Notes under the pieces: model-generated
The model's database searches: none
Seen by the model: the letters and a program-made list of their open reading frames with translations, nothing else
What the model was told of the DNA's origin: nothing
Shown here: one piece after another, positions 34,834 through 43,833 of the stretch
Layout: each line of letters begins with the position of its first letter
How positions within the stretch are numbered: position 1 is the first letter of the stretch
Made by a program: the position numbers and the translations under genes
Source: Metabacillus crassostreae
GTDB taxonomy: Bacteria > Bacillota > Bacilli > Bacillales > Bacillaceae
DNA length: 64,000 nt
Reading direction: 5' to 3'
NCBI RefSeq assembly: GCF_016908395.1
Contig: NZ_JAFBDU010000001.1
Location: 930,001-994,000, forward strand

Positions 34834-36696
34834 TTACTGAACAGAAGCAATGATCTGTTTTGAATAGAAAAACCGCACGATGAAAAAATAAACAACTTGT
34901 ATAATGAAGAAAACGCCAAGCACAACAACGGATTCCTTAAATAAATTAAAGGAGAAAAAGTTTGATAAAGCTGTTAAAGCAACAGCACCATGAATAAGTG
35001 CTACAATAATTGGTGCGAAAAATAGAATAGCCGTTTGCTTTGTTAGCACTTTTTTTAGCTCTTTTTCGCTTAATCCCATTTTGGAAATAGATTTGAATTT
35101 TTGTTTATCCTCATCTAAATCCATGTATAGACGGAAATACAGAAAACTACCAGCTGAGATAAAAAAGACAATTCCAATAAATAATCCCACAAACAAAATG
35201 GGTGCATATGATTTATTTAATTGATAAACATCATAATCAACAGATGTAAATTCATAAGGTTCCAGGTTTTGCTGTAATTTTTCTGAAGCTTCGATAACAT
35301 TTTCTTTTCCTGATGTCACTTGCCAGGCATGAAAATATACTTCATCAGCAGGCTCTGTTGAAATTTGTTCGAAATCTCCATCTGAAACAACATAATAAGG
35401 ATCTACTGAAGGTAATGCTCTAGAATAGATCACTTCTGTTGATTTTAAAATATCACCAGAATTCAGATTCACTGGCTCATTTCTTTCTATATTCATTTGT
35501 CCAAAGGAAAACCCTTCAAATTCAACAGTGATCATCTGTCCCTCTTGAAGGTTAATGATTTCTTCGTCAATTAACTTGGCAAAATGGTTATAATCAGATT
35601 GCTTTGCAATGACAATCTTTTCTCCTTCTACATCAAAATAGCTTAACATCATTTGTTCTTCTGTAGCGACAATATTGTGCTTTTGTAACGTTTTGTTAAT
35701 AAATGCTACATCTTCATCGGCATTTTGACCTCTATAGGTAATAGAGTTAGGATTTGTAATTTTTGTTCCTGAGGTAGACCACGCTTGAAAACCGAATAAA
35801 GTTCCAATAGCACAAAATGCAATCGTTGAAACGATTGAAACCATAAAGAACGTTCGTGCATTATCTTTCATTCGAAAAGCAAGATCTGAAAACAAAAGCA
35901 TGTTTGTTTTATACCAGAAAAATGATTCTTTCTTTTTTAACCTACCAATGACAAACACACTTAATTGAGTAAACATAAGATATGTTCCAGCAATGACTAA
36001 CAGTATTACCGGTACCATAACCGTGATTACTACAACTCCTTTTGCCATTAAAGCAACAGCATAGCCTATGCCTAATAATGAAACAGCAATTATCGTTAAA
36101 AAGAGATTTGCTTTTGGTTCTCCCTTTGACTTCTTGTTCCCTTTAATTAAATCAATTAATTTTTTACTTCTTAAAACATAAGAAACAAAAAGAGAGATAC
36201 AGAAAAATAATAAAATAAAAGAAACAAATGATAGTAAGATAGCCTGAATTGGAAGATAAAAATGTAGGCGCTCATCGATAATTAGCACATTTTCTGCTAA
36301 AAGTAGAATGCCTTTTGCAAAAACTAACCCTAACAATATTCCACCAAGAGTAGCAAAAAATCCAATTAGCATATTTTCCAGAAATACCATTAAACGAATT
36401 TGCTTGGATGTCATTCCTTGCAGCATCAATAAGCCAAATTCTTTTTTACGTGACTGTAAAAAAGAGCTCATTGAATATAAAATAAAGAAGAAAGAAAAAA
36501 CATAAATAATCCAAGCAGAAATATTCATACCGCTTGTTACATTACCATTCATCTCATCTCCACTTAAAACCGGATGAAAGGCAAAAATTGCAAACGTAAA
36601 AAAGACCATAACGGTAAACATACTACTAAGAAAATAAGCTGCATAAAGTCTTTTATTTCGTGTGACATTATTAAACGCGAATTGACGAAAGGTCAT
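34834..36696 (-). CDS. BceB-type ABC transporter permease
   Basis: A 620-residue membrane protein of the BceB/FtsX family: one N-terminal helix, paired helices up to about 290, a large extracellular domain (about 310-500) and three C-terminal helices. The MTFRQFAFNNVTRNKRLYAAYF start and the DLDEDKQKFKSISKMGLS loop are family hallmarks. GGGAGGGG supports the ATG at 36696. It overlaps the ATPase gene by 26 bases. Such pumps free lipid II-cycle targets from peptides like bacitracin and signal their own flux to the cognate kinase. Confidence 0.9.
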   Translation of the reverse strand: MTFRQFAFNNVTRNKRLYAAYFLSSMFTVMVFFTFAIFAFHPVLSGDEMNGNVTSGMNISAWIIYVFSFFFILYSMSSFLQSRKKEFGLLMLQGMTSKQIRLMVFLENMLIGFFATLGGILLGLVFAKGILLLAENVLIIDERLHFYLPIQAILLSFVSFILLFFCISLFVSYVLRSKKLIDLIKGNKKSKGEPKANLFLTIIAVSLLGIGYAVALMAKGVVVITVMVPVILLVIAGTYLMFTQLSVFVIGRLKKKESFFWYKTNMLLFSDLAFRMKDNARTFFMVSIVSTIAFCAIGTLFGFQAWSTSGTKITNPNSITYRGQNADEDVAFINKTLQKHNIVATEEQMMLSYFDVEGEKIVIAKQSDYNHFAKLIDEEIINLQEGQMITVEFEGFSFGQMNIERNEPVNLNSGDILKSTEVIYSRALPSVDPYYVVSDGDFEQISTEPADEVYFHAWQVTSGKENVIEASEKLQQNLEPYEFTSVDYDVYQLNKSYAPILFVGLFIGIVFFISAGSFLYFRLYMDLDEDKQKFKSISKMGLSEKELKKVLTKQTAILFFAPIIVALIHGAVALTALSNFFSFNLFKESVVVLGVFFIIQVVYFFIVRFFYSKQIIASVQ

Positions 36697-37435
36697 GTGC
36701 ATCCCCTCCCAATAAAGAAAGTGTATCAATAATCTTTTGGAAAAAGGCTTGACGATTGTTCCCACGGTGAATTTCCGAATAAAACTTCCCATCGCGAATA
36801 AAAACAACTCGATTACAATAGCTAGCTGCTTGTGGATCATGTGTAACAAGCATCATTGTTGTTCGTTCCTTATTATTAATATATTCTAGCATCTCCATGA
36901 CATCCTTAGAAGATTTCGAATCAAGATTACCTGTTGGTTCATCGGCTAGTATCAGCTTTGGATTATGAATCATTGCTCTAGCCACGGCTGCTCTTTGTGC
37001 TTGACCACCAGATATTTCATATGTGCGCTTATTCATAATTTCTGAAATACCAAGCTTCTCAGCAATGTCACGAGCTTTTCGTTTCATTTCTTCTACCTTT
37101 TTTCCTTCTAGTGTTAAAGGAAGTACAATATTTTCTTCAACTGTTAATGTATGAAGCAGATTAAAATCTTGAAAAACAAAACCCAATTCCCTGCGGCGAA
37201 ATTTGGCCAATTCATCCCTTTTTAACTGATGGGGATTTTTTTCATTAATAAGAATTTTACCTGTTGTAGGTTCATCAATAGTTGCAATCAAATTAAGAAG
37301 GGTTGTTTTCCCACTTCCAGAAGGTCCCATAATACCAACAAACTCTCCTGTCTCAATTGTCAAGTCAATATCTGTCAATGCACGGTATGTGATTTTACCT
37401 TCATAAATTTTACTAACCTGGTTTACATTTAACAT
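36671..37435 (-). CDS. BceA-type ABC transporter ATP-binding protein
   Basis: A 254-residue ATPase. Walker A GPSGSGKTTLLN near 36, Q-loop FVFQDFNLLHTLTVEEN near 83, signature ISGGQAQRAAVARA near 140 and Walker B LILADEPTGNLD near 161. ATG at 37435 follows GAGGAGA; an in-frame start at 37459 is less likely. It pairs with the overlapping permease. It belongs to the MacB/LolD-like subgroup that serves BceB permeases. Confidence 0.92.
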   Translation of the reverse strand: MLNVNQVSKIYEGKITYRALTDIDLTIETGEFVGIMGPSGSGKTTLLNLIATIDEPTTGKILINEKNPHQLKRDELAKFRRRELGFVFQDFNLLHTLTVEENIVLPLTLEGKKVEEMKRKARDIAEKLGISEIMNKRTYEISGGQAQRAAVARAMIHNPKLILADEPTGNLDSKSSKDVMEMLEYINNKERTTMMLVTHDPQAASYCNRVVFIRDGKFYSEIHRGNNRQAFFQKIIDTLSLLGGDAHDLSSIRV

Positions 37436-37486
37436 CACAAGATCTCCTCGATTCCTCATTTTCGTTTAACCTGTGATTAGTATAGC

Positions 37487-37505
37487 TTTACAAATGAATG
37501 GTAAA
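37487..37505. promoter_or_regulatory. Dyad before the BceAB-type genes
   Basis: TTTAC and GTAAA are separated by nine bases in the gap between the kinase and the transporter genes, with TATACT leftward as a possible -10. This is where the cognate BceR-type regulator would act. Supported by position and symmetry only. Confidence 0.35.
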
Positions 37506-37529
37506 CTATCGATTCATCTTTCACTATTC

Positions 37530-38531
37530 TTACAACGATGTAAGGTTTTGAGTTTGTGAAAAAACCAATCTAAATGTCGTACCTTCTCCAATTTCAGAAT
37601 CAAATTCAATCACATGTCCAAGATGTTCAACAGCTTCCTTTACTAAATAAAGTCCCACTCCTGTAGATTCTCTAAATGCACGACCATTCTCCCCAGTAAA
37701 AAATGGTGAAAAAACACGCCTTTTATCCGTATCAGGAATACCTACACCAAAGTCAGTCACTTCTAGCACCGCTTCGCCAGCTTGTTCAAATATAGAAATC
37801 ACAATACTGCTGCTTTGACCAGATGAATACTTAACAGCATTGTTTATCAGTTGAGAAAGGATAAAAAATAACCATTTTTCATCAGATTCAACAGTAATCT
37901 CTACTTTTTCTACCTCAAGCTTAGGATATACTTGATTTCTAATAAAAAAACGTTTATTTTCACCATTCACTTCATTGACAATCTTAGATAATACAACGGG
38001 TTTTATAGAAAAGTCCTGTTCAATCGATCGAAGTCGCGCCATATATAGTACAGTATTTAACCCGTTTTTCATTTTTTCTGTTTCTTCTCGAATATTTGAT
38101 GAATCAGGTTCATCAAGTGTTTGTGCAGTAAGTTCAATAACTGAAAGTGGTGTTTTCATTTGATGAACCCATTGATTCATAAACTTATTGTGCTCCAACT
38201 GCTGATTCTCTAAGCTTTTGATTTGATGTTGATACAGCTTGTATTGATCTTTCAGCAACGAATCAAGTGCCACTGATATAGGAGTTTGTTCTGTTTTTTG
38301 GAAGGAATCATCAAGTTCTTCTAGTGGCTTACTTAAACGTTTATAGAAATTACGGCGACTGTAAAAATAATAAAAAAGATAACAAGCAAGTAAGAAAATT
38401 CCGAGAAAAACTGAATAAAGACCAGGTCGAATAGATCGATACCCATCAAGCCAATAAATAGAGAACATGACAGAAAATTGGATAAGTTGTACAACAATTA
38501 ATAGAAAATGCTCTTTCATAAATAATTTCAT
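37530..38531 (-). CDS. BceS-type intramembrane-sensing histidine kinase
   Basis: A 333-residue kinase with two N-terminal membrane helices (about 10-30 and 37-57) and almost no outside loop, the mark of BceS kinases, which sense through their transporter. The phospho-acceptor is in FMNQWVHQMKTPLSVIEL near 118, with HATPase blocks QLINNAVKYSS, DFGVGIPDTDKRRVF and STGVGLYLV. Its ATG at 38531 overlaps the regulator stop (ATGA). Confidence 0.9.
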   Translation of the reverse strand: MKLFMKEHFLLIVVQLIQFSVMFSIYWLDGYRSIRPGLYSVFLGIFLLACYLFYYFYSRRNFYKRLSKPLEELDDSFQKTEQTPISVALDSLLKDQYKLYQHQIKSLENQQLEHNKFMNQWVHQMKTPLSVIELTAQTLDEPDSSNIREETEKMKNGLNTVLYMARLRSIEQDFSIKPVVLSKIVNEVNGENKRFFIRNQVYPKLEVEKVEITVESDEKWLFFILSQLINNAVKYSSGQSSSIVISIFEQAGEAVLEVTDFGVGIPDTDKRRVFSPFFTGENGRAFRESTGVGLYLVKEAVEHLGHVIEFDSEIGEGTTFRLVFSQTQNLTSL

Positions 38532-39235
38532 GATCTCTCTGCCTTTGCCCATGAAGGGTTAAGTCTGTATCCTACACCTCTAACTGTTTCAACACCATCT
38601 TTAACCCCAAGCTCAAGAAACTTTTTTCGAACTCTTGTTATATTTACATTAAGTGTATTTTCATCTACATATGTTTGTTCATCCCATAACTTAACAAGCA
38701 AATCCTCTCGGCCAGCAACACGAGGATAGCGATCCATCAAACTTTCTATTATATCTGCCTCCTTCTTTGAAAGTGTAACAGCTTGATTGTTTAACATTAG
38801 TTCTAATCTTTCAATGAATAGCTTTAGCCCTTCTTTTTCTAACACCCTCTCTTCCGCTACCACAGCATACTCTCCATAAGCACGTCGAAGCTGACTTCGT
38901 ATTTTTGCCATAACCACTTCAATATAAAAGGGCTTTGTTATAAAATCATCACCACCGTTTTCCAAAGCCATCACTTGATCCATTTCTCCCACTCTTGCTG
39001 AAAGAAAGATGACAGGACAAATTGATTCCTTACGAATTTGTCTACACCAATAATAGCCATCAAAACTTGGAAGATTAATATCTAATAAAACTAAGTCAGG
39101 TTTATTTTTATGAAATTCATCCATGACAGCATTAAAATCCTTCACTAGTGTTACATTAAAACCGTATTTATGTAGATAAGCTTGTAAATGCTCAGCAATT
39201 TTAGGATCATCTTCAACAATCATAATCTTTTGCAT
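38528..39235 (-). CDS. BceR-type OmpR-family response regulator
   Basis: A 235-residue regulator. The receiver has the acidic pair near 8-9, phospho-Asp in LVLLDINLPSFDG near 52 and Lys in FITKPF near 100. The C-terminal winged helix ends LNVNITRVRKKFLELG ... VRGVGYRLN. It is the first gene of the regulator-kinase-ATPase-permease set, in the same order as yxdJKLM and psdRSAB of B. subtilis. Confidence 0.92.
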   Translation of the reverse strand: MQKIMIVEDDPKIAEHLQAYLHKYGFNVTLVKDFNAVMDEFHKNKPDLVLLDINLPSFDGYYWCRQIRKESICPVIFLSARVGEMDQVMALENGGDDFITKPFYIEVVMAKIRSQLRRAYGEYAVVAEERVLEKEGLKLFIERLELMLNNQAVTLSKKEADIIESLMDRYPRVAGREDLLVKLWDEQTYVDENTLNVNITRVRKKFLELGVKDGVETVRGVGYRLNPSWAKAERS

Positions 39236-39330
39236 GTTCTCACTCCTTTTTCCATGAACATTATGTCACAAAAACTAGTGAATTTACACAAAAATATAAA
39301 AATCTGTCAGGTTATATGATGTCATTTAAA

Positions 39331-39360
39331 TAGGAGGTTAATAGGAGGTTAATAGGATAA
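39331..39360. repeat. Short tandem repeat, 11-base unit
   Basis: TAGGAGGTTAA occurs twice in tandem with a third partial unit, directly before the thrS terminator. It contains Shine-Dalgarno-like AGGAGG but no rightward gene follows. Confidence 0.7.
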
Positions 39361-39390
39361 AACCTCTATCCTTTTTTGGAATAGAGGTTT
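39360..39390 (-). terminator. thrS: Terminator-like hairpin after thrS
   Basis: Stem AAACCTCTAT / ATAGAGGTTT. The T run after it is short (TTTTATCC), so termination may be partial. Confidence 0.65.
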
Positions 39391-39395
39391 ATAAA

Positions 39396-41315
39396 CTAAA
39401 TAAGACTCTTTGTATTGATAGAATTCCCTAAAGAGTAAATGAACTCTTCAAGTTTTACCTCACGAGACTCTTTTTCTCCATACTTCCTTACATGAACAGA
39501 ACGATTTTTACATTCATGATCTCCCACTACAAGAATATAAGGAATTTTCCTCATTTTAGCTTCTCTCATTTTATAGCCTAGCTTCTCTTCTCTTAAATCG
39601 CTATCAGCACGAATTTCCTCTTGTTTTAAACGATAAACTATTTCATTCACATACTCTTTATGAACATCATTAGAAACAGGTATTACCTTCACCTGGTTAG
39701 GTGCTAACCATACCGGAAATGCACCAGCAAAATGTTCAATCAAAATTCCTAAAAAACGATCGATTGAACCAAAAACAGCCCGATGAATGACAACTGGACG
39801 TACTTTTTGACTATGTTCATCAATATAAGATAAATCAAACTTTTCAGGCATTTGAAAATCAAGTTGAACTGTTGCACACTGATGACTTCTTTTCAATGCA
39901 TCTTTTATATGAATGTCAATTTTGGGACCATAAAATGCACCATCACCTTCATTAAGCTGGAACTTATAACCAAGTTGATTTAGGACATTTATGAGAGCTG
40001 TTTCAGCTTTATCCCATAAAGCTTCATCCCCCATGAAATTCTCAGGTCTAGTAGATAGTTCAACTTCATAATTAAAACCAAATGTACTGTAAACTTCATC
40101 TATTAATTTTAAAGCTAATCCTATCTCATCTTCAATTTGATTTGGTGTCACAAAAATATGTGCATCATCTTGACAAAATGTCCGGACCCGAAGTAATCCA
40201 TTTAATGCTCCACTAAATTCATGTCTGTGAACTTGACCAAACTCTGACATACGAATTGGTAGGTCACGATAGGAATGAAGTTTATCTTTATAAATAAGCA
40301 TATGACCTGGACAGTTCATTGGCTTTAAAGCAAAGTGCTGATCATCCACTTCTGAAAAATACATATTCTCTTTGTAGTGATCCCAGTGTCCAGATTGTTC
40401 CCATAAACGCATATTCATCATCATAGGTGTACGAACTTCTTGATAATCATAAAGATATTGTAGCTTTCTTAAAAATACTTCAAGCTCATTTCGAATAATC
40501 TGACCACTTGCTAGATAAAAAGGCATACCAGGTGCTTCATCAGAAAACATAAATAAATCTAATTCATTTCCTAATTTACGATGATTGCGTTTTTTAGCTT
40601 CATCAACAAAAAGAAAATAGTTATCTAATTCATCTTGAGATGAGAAGGCTACACCATATACTCGCTGTAATACTTTACTATTACTATCACCACGCCAATA
40701 GGCACCTGAAACATGAGTTAGTTTAAACGCTTTAATATATTTAGTAGAAGGTAAATGTGGACCACGACATAAATCAACATATTCTCCTTGAGAATAGACA
40801 GTAATCACATCTTCTTTTGGAATATCGGCTACAAGCTCTAATTTTAAGACATCATTCTCAAACAGCTCCTCTGCGTTATCTCTTGATATTTCTACTCGTT
40901 TAATCTCAAGATTCTCAGATATGATTTTATACATTTCTCTCTCAATTTTCGCTAGATCATTAACAGTTAGACTTTTTTCAATATCAAGATCATAATAAAA
41001 TCCATTTTCAATAACAGGACCAACACCAAAGCTTACATCACCATAAAGACGTTTTACTGCTTGAGCTAAAACATGTGCTGTTGAATGCCTTAAAACCTCT
41101 ATTCCTTCAGGAGATTTCAGATCATATAGCTCGATTTGCGCATCATCATTAATACTCCGCTTCAAATCATACTTTTCTCCATTTACCATTCCAGCAACTG
41201 ATTTCTTTTTTAAGCTTGAGCTTATTGAATGAGCAATTTCCTCTAATGATATACCTTGTGGATACACCTTTTCATTTCCATTAGGAAACTTAATAACAAT
41301 CTCATTTTGATTCAT
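39396..41315 (-). CDS. thrS: Threonyl-tRNA synthetase (ThrZ-like by control)
   Basis: A 639-residue class II synthetase charging tRNA-Thr. An N-terminal TGS domain (about 1-62) is followed by the editing domain (STAHVLAQAVKRLYG near 77 and CRGPHLPSTKYIKAFKL near 183), the catalytic core with motif 2 RMSEFGQVHRHEFSGAL, zinc ligands in MNCPGH near 335 and HRAVFGSIDRF near 512, and an anticodon-binding domain. GGAG lies before the ATG. The two T-boxes upstream recall B. subtilis thrZ, the starvation-induced copy. Confidence 0.94.
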   Translation of the reverse strand: MNQNEIVIKFPNGNEKVYPQGISLEEIAHSISSSLKKKSVAGMVNGEKYDLKRSINDDAQIELYDLKSPEGIEVLRHSTAHVLAQAVKRLYGDVSFGVGPVIENGFYYDLDIEKSLTVNDLAKIEREMYKIISENLEIKRVEISRDNAEELFENDVLKLELVADIPKEDVITVYSQGEYVDLCRGPHLPSTKYIKAFKLTHVSGAYWRGDSNSKVLQRVYGVAFSSQDELDNYFLFVDEAKKRNHRKLGNELDLFMFSDEAPGMPFYLASGQIIRNELEVFLRKLQYLYDYQEVRTPMMMNMRLWEQSGHWDHYKENMYFSEVDDQHFALKPMNCPGHMLIYKDKLHSYRDLPIRMSEFGQVHRHEFSGALNGLLRVRTFCQDDAHIFVTPNQIEDEIGLALKLIDEVYSTFGFNYEVELSTRPENFMGDEALWDKAETALINVLNQLGYKFQLNEGDGAFYGPKIDIHIKDALKRSHQCATVQLDFQMPEKFDLSYIDEHSQKVRPVVIHRAVFGSIDRFLGILIEHFAGAFPVWLAPNQVKVIPVSNDVHKEYVNEIVYRLKQEEIRADSDLREEKLGYKMREAKMRKIPYILVVGDHECKNRSVHVRKYGEKESREVKLEEFIYSLGNSINTKSLI

Positions 41316-41347
41316 AATAAATCACTCCTTTAGTTTTTTAAAATAAG

Positions 41348-41553
41348 AGCTTTGTTAAACTTTGCTATTGATTTCCTTTACAAGCATGCGCTTTCCCAAG
41401 AAAAAATGCAGTTCGTCTTTCCCTAGGTCCGGCATTCTCCTTCGTAAGTTCCGCGCCTGTTTGGTCCCCTATGGCACGCTTATCCCGCAGAAGTTCCATA
41501 TATTCAACGCCATTCAACAAAAGTGCAGAAAACAACATTAAGCTAACATAGCC
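41348..41553. repeat. MITE-like element, family B, copy 2
   Basis: Homologous to 26254-26457 in the same orientation: same left end (AGCTTTGTTAAACTTTG), same interior landmarks (CCTAGGTCCGG, GCGCCTGTTTGGTC) and right end (ACATTAAG ... AACATAGCC). It lies between the proximal T-box terminator and thrS, 32 bases before the start codon. Confidence 0.8.
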
Positions 41554-41561
41554 AAAATAAA

Positions 41562-41860
41562 AAAACACACCCATCCCTATAAAAGGGACGAGTGTGTTTT
41601 TACCCGTGGTTCCACCCAAATTTCCATCAAAAAAATATATTGATGGCTTGTTTAAGCTTTATCGCAGCTTACACGGTATTAACTACTATCATTTCATCAA
41701 TACTGCTCTAAGGTGGTAAGAAATTCTTTCGTATTAGGAAGATCACAGCCTTGTCTTCCCTCTCTGTAAATCGTAAAGAAAATCTCTTGTCCTTTTCATC
41801 GCTTTTGCTATTAAATTGATTTGCAAATTCTGGTTCTAGCGTGTTTTTTTATTTCTTTTA
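41562..41860 (-). promoter_or_regulatory. thrS: T-box leader, threonine, proximal copy
   Basis: The T-box sequence GGGTGGAACCACGGGTA is complementary to 41601-41617. The terminator (AAACACACTCGTCCCT stem, T run) lies at 41562-41602. A probable specifier is ACC within CTTACCACCTTAGAGCAG. It is nearly identical to the distal copy at 41886-42135 and has no promoter of its own that I can see, so it is reached only by read-through. Confidence 0.88.
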
Positions 41861-41885
41861 GTCGACATGCTTATGTAAACAACAC

Positions 41886-42135
41886 AAAAAAACACACTTA
41901 TCCCTATCAAAGGGACGAGTGTGTTTTGATCTCGTGGTTCCACCCAACTTCCCATCATAAAATAAAATGATGGCTCGGTTTGCTGTATCGTAGCAGTTAC
42001 GGTATCAATTACTACTATTTCATCAATACTGCTCTAAGGTGGTAAATATCTCTTTCGTATTAGGAAGTTTCCAGCCATTGCCTTCCCTCTCTGTAAATCG
42101 TAAAGAAATAATCGTGTCCTTGTCATTGCGTCATT
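41886..42135 (-). promoter_or_regulatory. thrS: T-box leader, threonine, distal copy
   Basis: T-box GGGTGGAACCACGAG is complementary to 41931-41945 and the terminator lies at 41886-41927 (AAACACACTCGTCCCT stem, seven T). It shares TTTACCACCTTAGAGCAG and long flanks with the proximal copy. Two such elements in series should tighten control by uncharged tRNA-Thr. Confidence 0.88.
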
Positions 42136-42148
42136 ATAATTTTAATTT

Positions 42149-42177
42149 AATATATAAGATTTTCTTTTCTAAGTCAA
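42149..42177 (-). promoter_or_regulatory. thrS: SigmaA promoter of the thrS leader
   Basis: Leftward TTGACT (42177-42172), 17-base spacer, TATATT (42154-42149), just before the distal T-box. Confidence 0.72.
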
Positions 42178-42257
42178 TAAATATTTCCATTTTTTTCTTT
42201 ACCCATTTTTGATATTTCCTGATTTACTCTCTAACCTTTGTTTCTTCAAAGAATAAC

Positions 42258-43823
42258 TTACGATAACTTCTTAAATTCAGCAGGTGAGTAATTTGTGTAT
42301 TTTTTGAAGCAAATACTAAAGTATTGTGGATTACTATATCCTACCTTTTCGGCAACTTCGTAGGTTTTTAAATTTTCTTTTCGAATAAGCTCCATTGCTT
42401 TTTCCATTCTTATTTCTAACAAAAACTCTCCAAAGTTCTTCCCTTTTTCAACCTTAAACAAGTTACTTAAATATGCAGGACTGACATGAACTTTAGAAGA
42501 TATTTTTTGCAACGACAATTTTTCTTGATGATAATTCTCTTCAAGAAATGAAATAGCCATATCAACAACAGATACCTTTCTTTTCGAATTTTCAGCTTGT
42601 AAATGATGAGTTAAACTTACAGATAGATCTTCTAGTTTCTCTATAATATCTTGAATTGTATGCAAACGATAAATTTCTTGATATAAACTTGTTAAATCAA
42701 AATTTGTATCTTCAATCCAGTCTATAGCATCATGACTAGCTTTATTATTTAGTGCAATTAATAGTTTTAAAGCAATAAAATGAACATCTTGTAGTGAATG
42801 ATAATGATGAAGAAGTAAACTTTGTAGATTCTCATAAAAAGCCTCTACTTCACAAACTAACCCAAGACTTATTTTTTGGAGAAGTTCTAATTCTTCCCCT
42901 TCCAGGATCACATCTAGCTTTTTATCAGAAAGATTTATATCAGATACAGAAATAATTCTTTGTTTGCCAAAAACATGACTGAAATCCATTGCCATTCTTG
43001 CTTCTTTGAAAGAAGTACTAAGATGATGTATTCCTTTATACAAATTTCCTAACGAGATTGTTAAATCAACATCAATATGATGTTTCAGCAGATTTTTAAG
43101 CTCTTCAGCGAACTTCTTTAAGAAACTATTATCTACTAATGAAAAACATGAGAAGATCATTACTAATTCATGTTGATTTTTAATGAATTCAATTCCTTGT
43201 ATTTCATCTTTTCTTGTTACTATTATATCTGATAATTTCTTTATTTCTCCTGTATAAAAGGAATCTTTCTCTTCTCTATTACTAGCGATTATTGTCGCGT
43301 AAAAAGGTCCCTTTAAGTTAAGCTTTAACTCCTCGAAAAAACTCTGCTGAATATCACTTTCTGGTATTTTTCCATATATTAAATTTCTCAAAAATTCTTG
43401 TTGTAGAAGGGGTAACGCATCATTTAGCTTGGAATTCACTTCTACTTCTTTATCTAGTTCAATTGCTGCTTCTTTTACCTTCCTTACTAAATCTAGACTG
43501 TCAACTGGTTTTAATAGATAATCAAATGCTCTTATTTTGATCGCCTCTTGAGCATATTTAAAATCGTCATAACCTGTAAGTAAAATTATTTTCATAGTCG
43601 GAAATTCGCATCTAATTTTCTGTGCCATTTCTAAACCATTCATAAAAGGCATCTTAATATCAGAAACAACAATTTGTGGGTTTTTTGAACGTATTAATTC
43701 TAAGCCCTTCTCACCGTCACCCGCTTCCCCAACTACTTTTATACCGTTTTCCTCCCACGGAATGGTTTGTATCAAACCTCTACGAATAATTCGATCATCA
43801 TCAACGATCACTACTTTATGCAT
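42258..43823 (-). CDS. YesN-type response regulator with AraC domain
   Basis: A 521-residue regulator: receiver domain with DDD near 8-10, phospho-Asp in IVVSDIKMPFMNG near 55 and Lys in YLLKPVD; a long middle region; and a C-terminal AraC/XylS double helix-turn-helix (about 420-521, with MELIRKENLKTYEVAEKVGY and SPAEFKKLS end). It forms a pair with the kinase at 43834, ten bases upstream. Such pairs control polysaccharide uptake and lyase genes in Bacillus, which fits the pectin genes next to it. Confidence 0.9.
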   Translation of the reverse strand: MHKVVIVDDDRIIRRGLIQTIPWEENGIKVVGEAGDGEKGLELIRSKNPQIVVSDIKMPFMNGLEMAQKIRCEFPTMKIILLTGYDDFKYAQEAIKIRAFDYLLKPVDSLDLVRKVKEAAIELDKEVEVNSKLNDALPLLQQEFLRNLIYGKIPESDIQQSFFEELKLNLKGPFYATIIASNREEKDSFYTGEIKKLSDIIVTRKDEIQGIEFIKNQHELVMIFSCFSLVDNSFLKKFAEELKNLLKHHIDVDLTISLGNLYKGIHHLSTSFKEARMAMDFSHVFGKQRIISVSDINLSDKKLDVILEGEELELLQKISLGLVCEVEAFYENLQSLLLHHYHSLQDVHFIALKLLIALNNKASHDAIDWIEDTNFDLTSLYQEIYRLHTIQDIIEKLEDLSVSLTHHLQAENSKRKVSVVDMAISFLEENYHQEKLSLQKISSKVHVSPAYLSNLFKVEKGKNFGEFLLEIRMEKAMELIRKENLKTYEVAEKVGYSNPQYFSICFKKYTNYSPAEFKKLS

Positions 43824-43833
43824 AACGTTTCAC

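Noticed and set aside
41365-41619. 84-codon frame upstream of thrS
   Set aside because: It lies across the family B repeat and the T-box terminator, so it is a by-product of those sequences.
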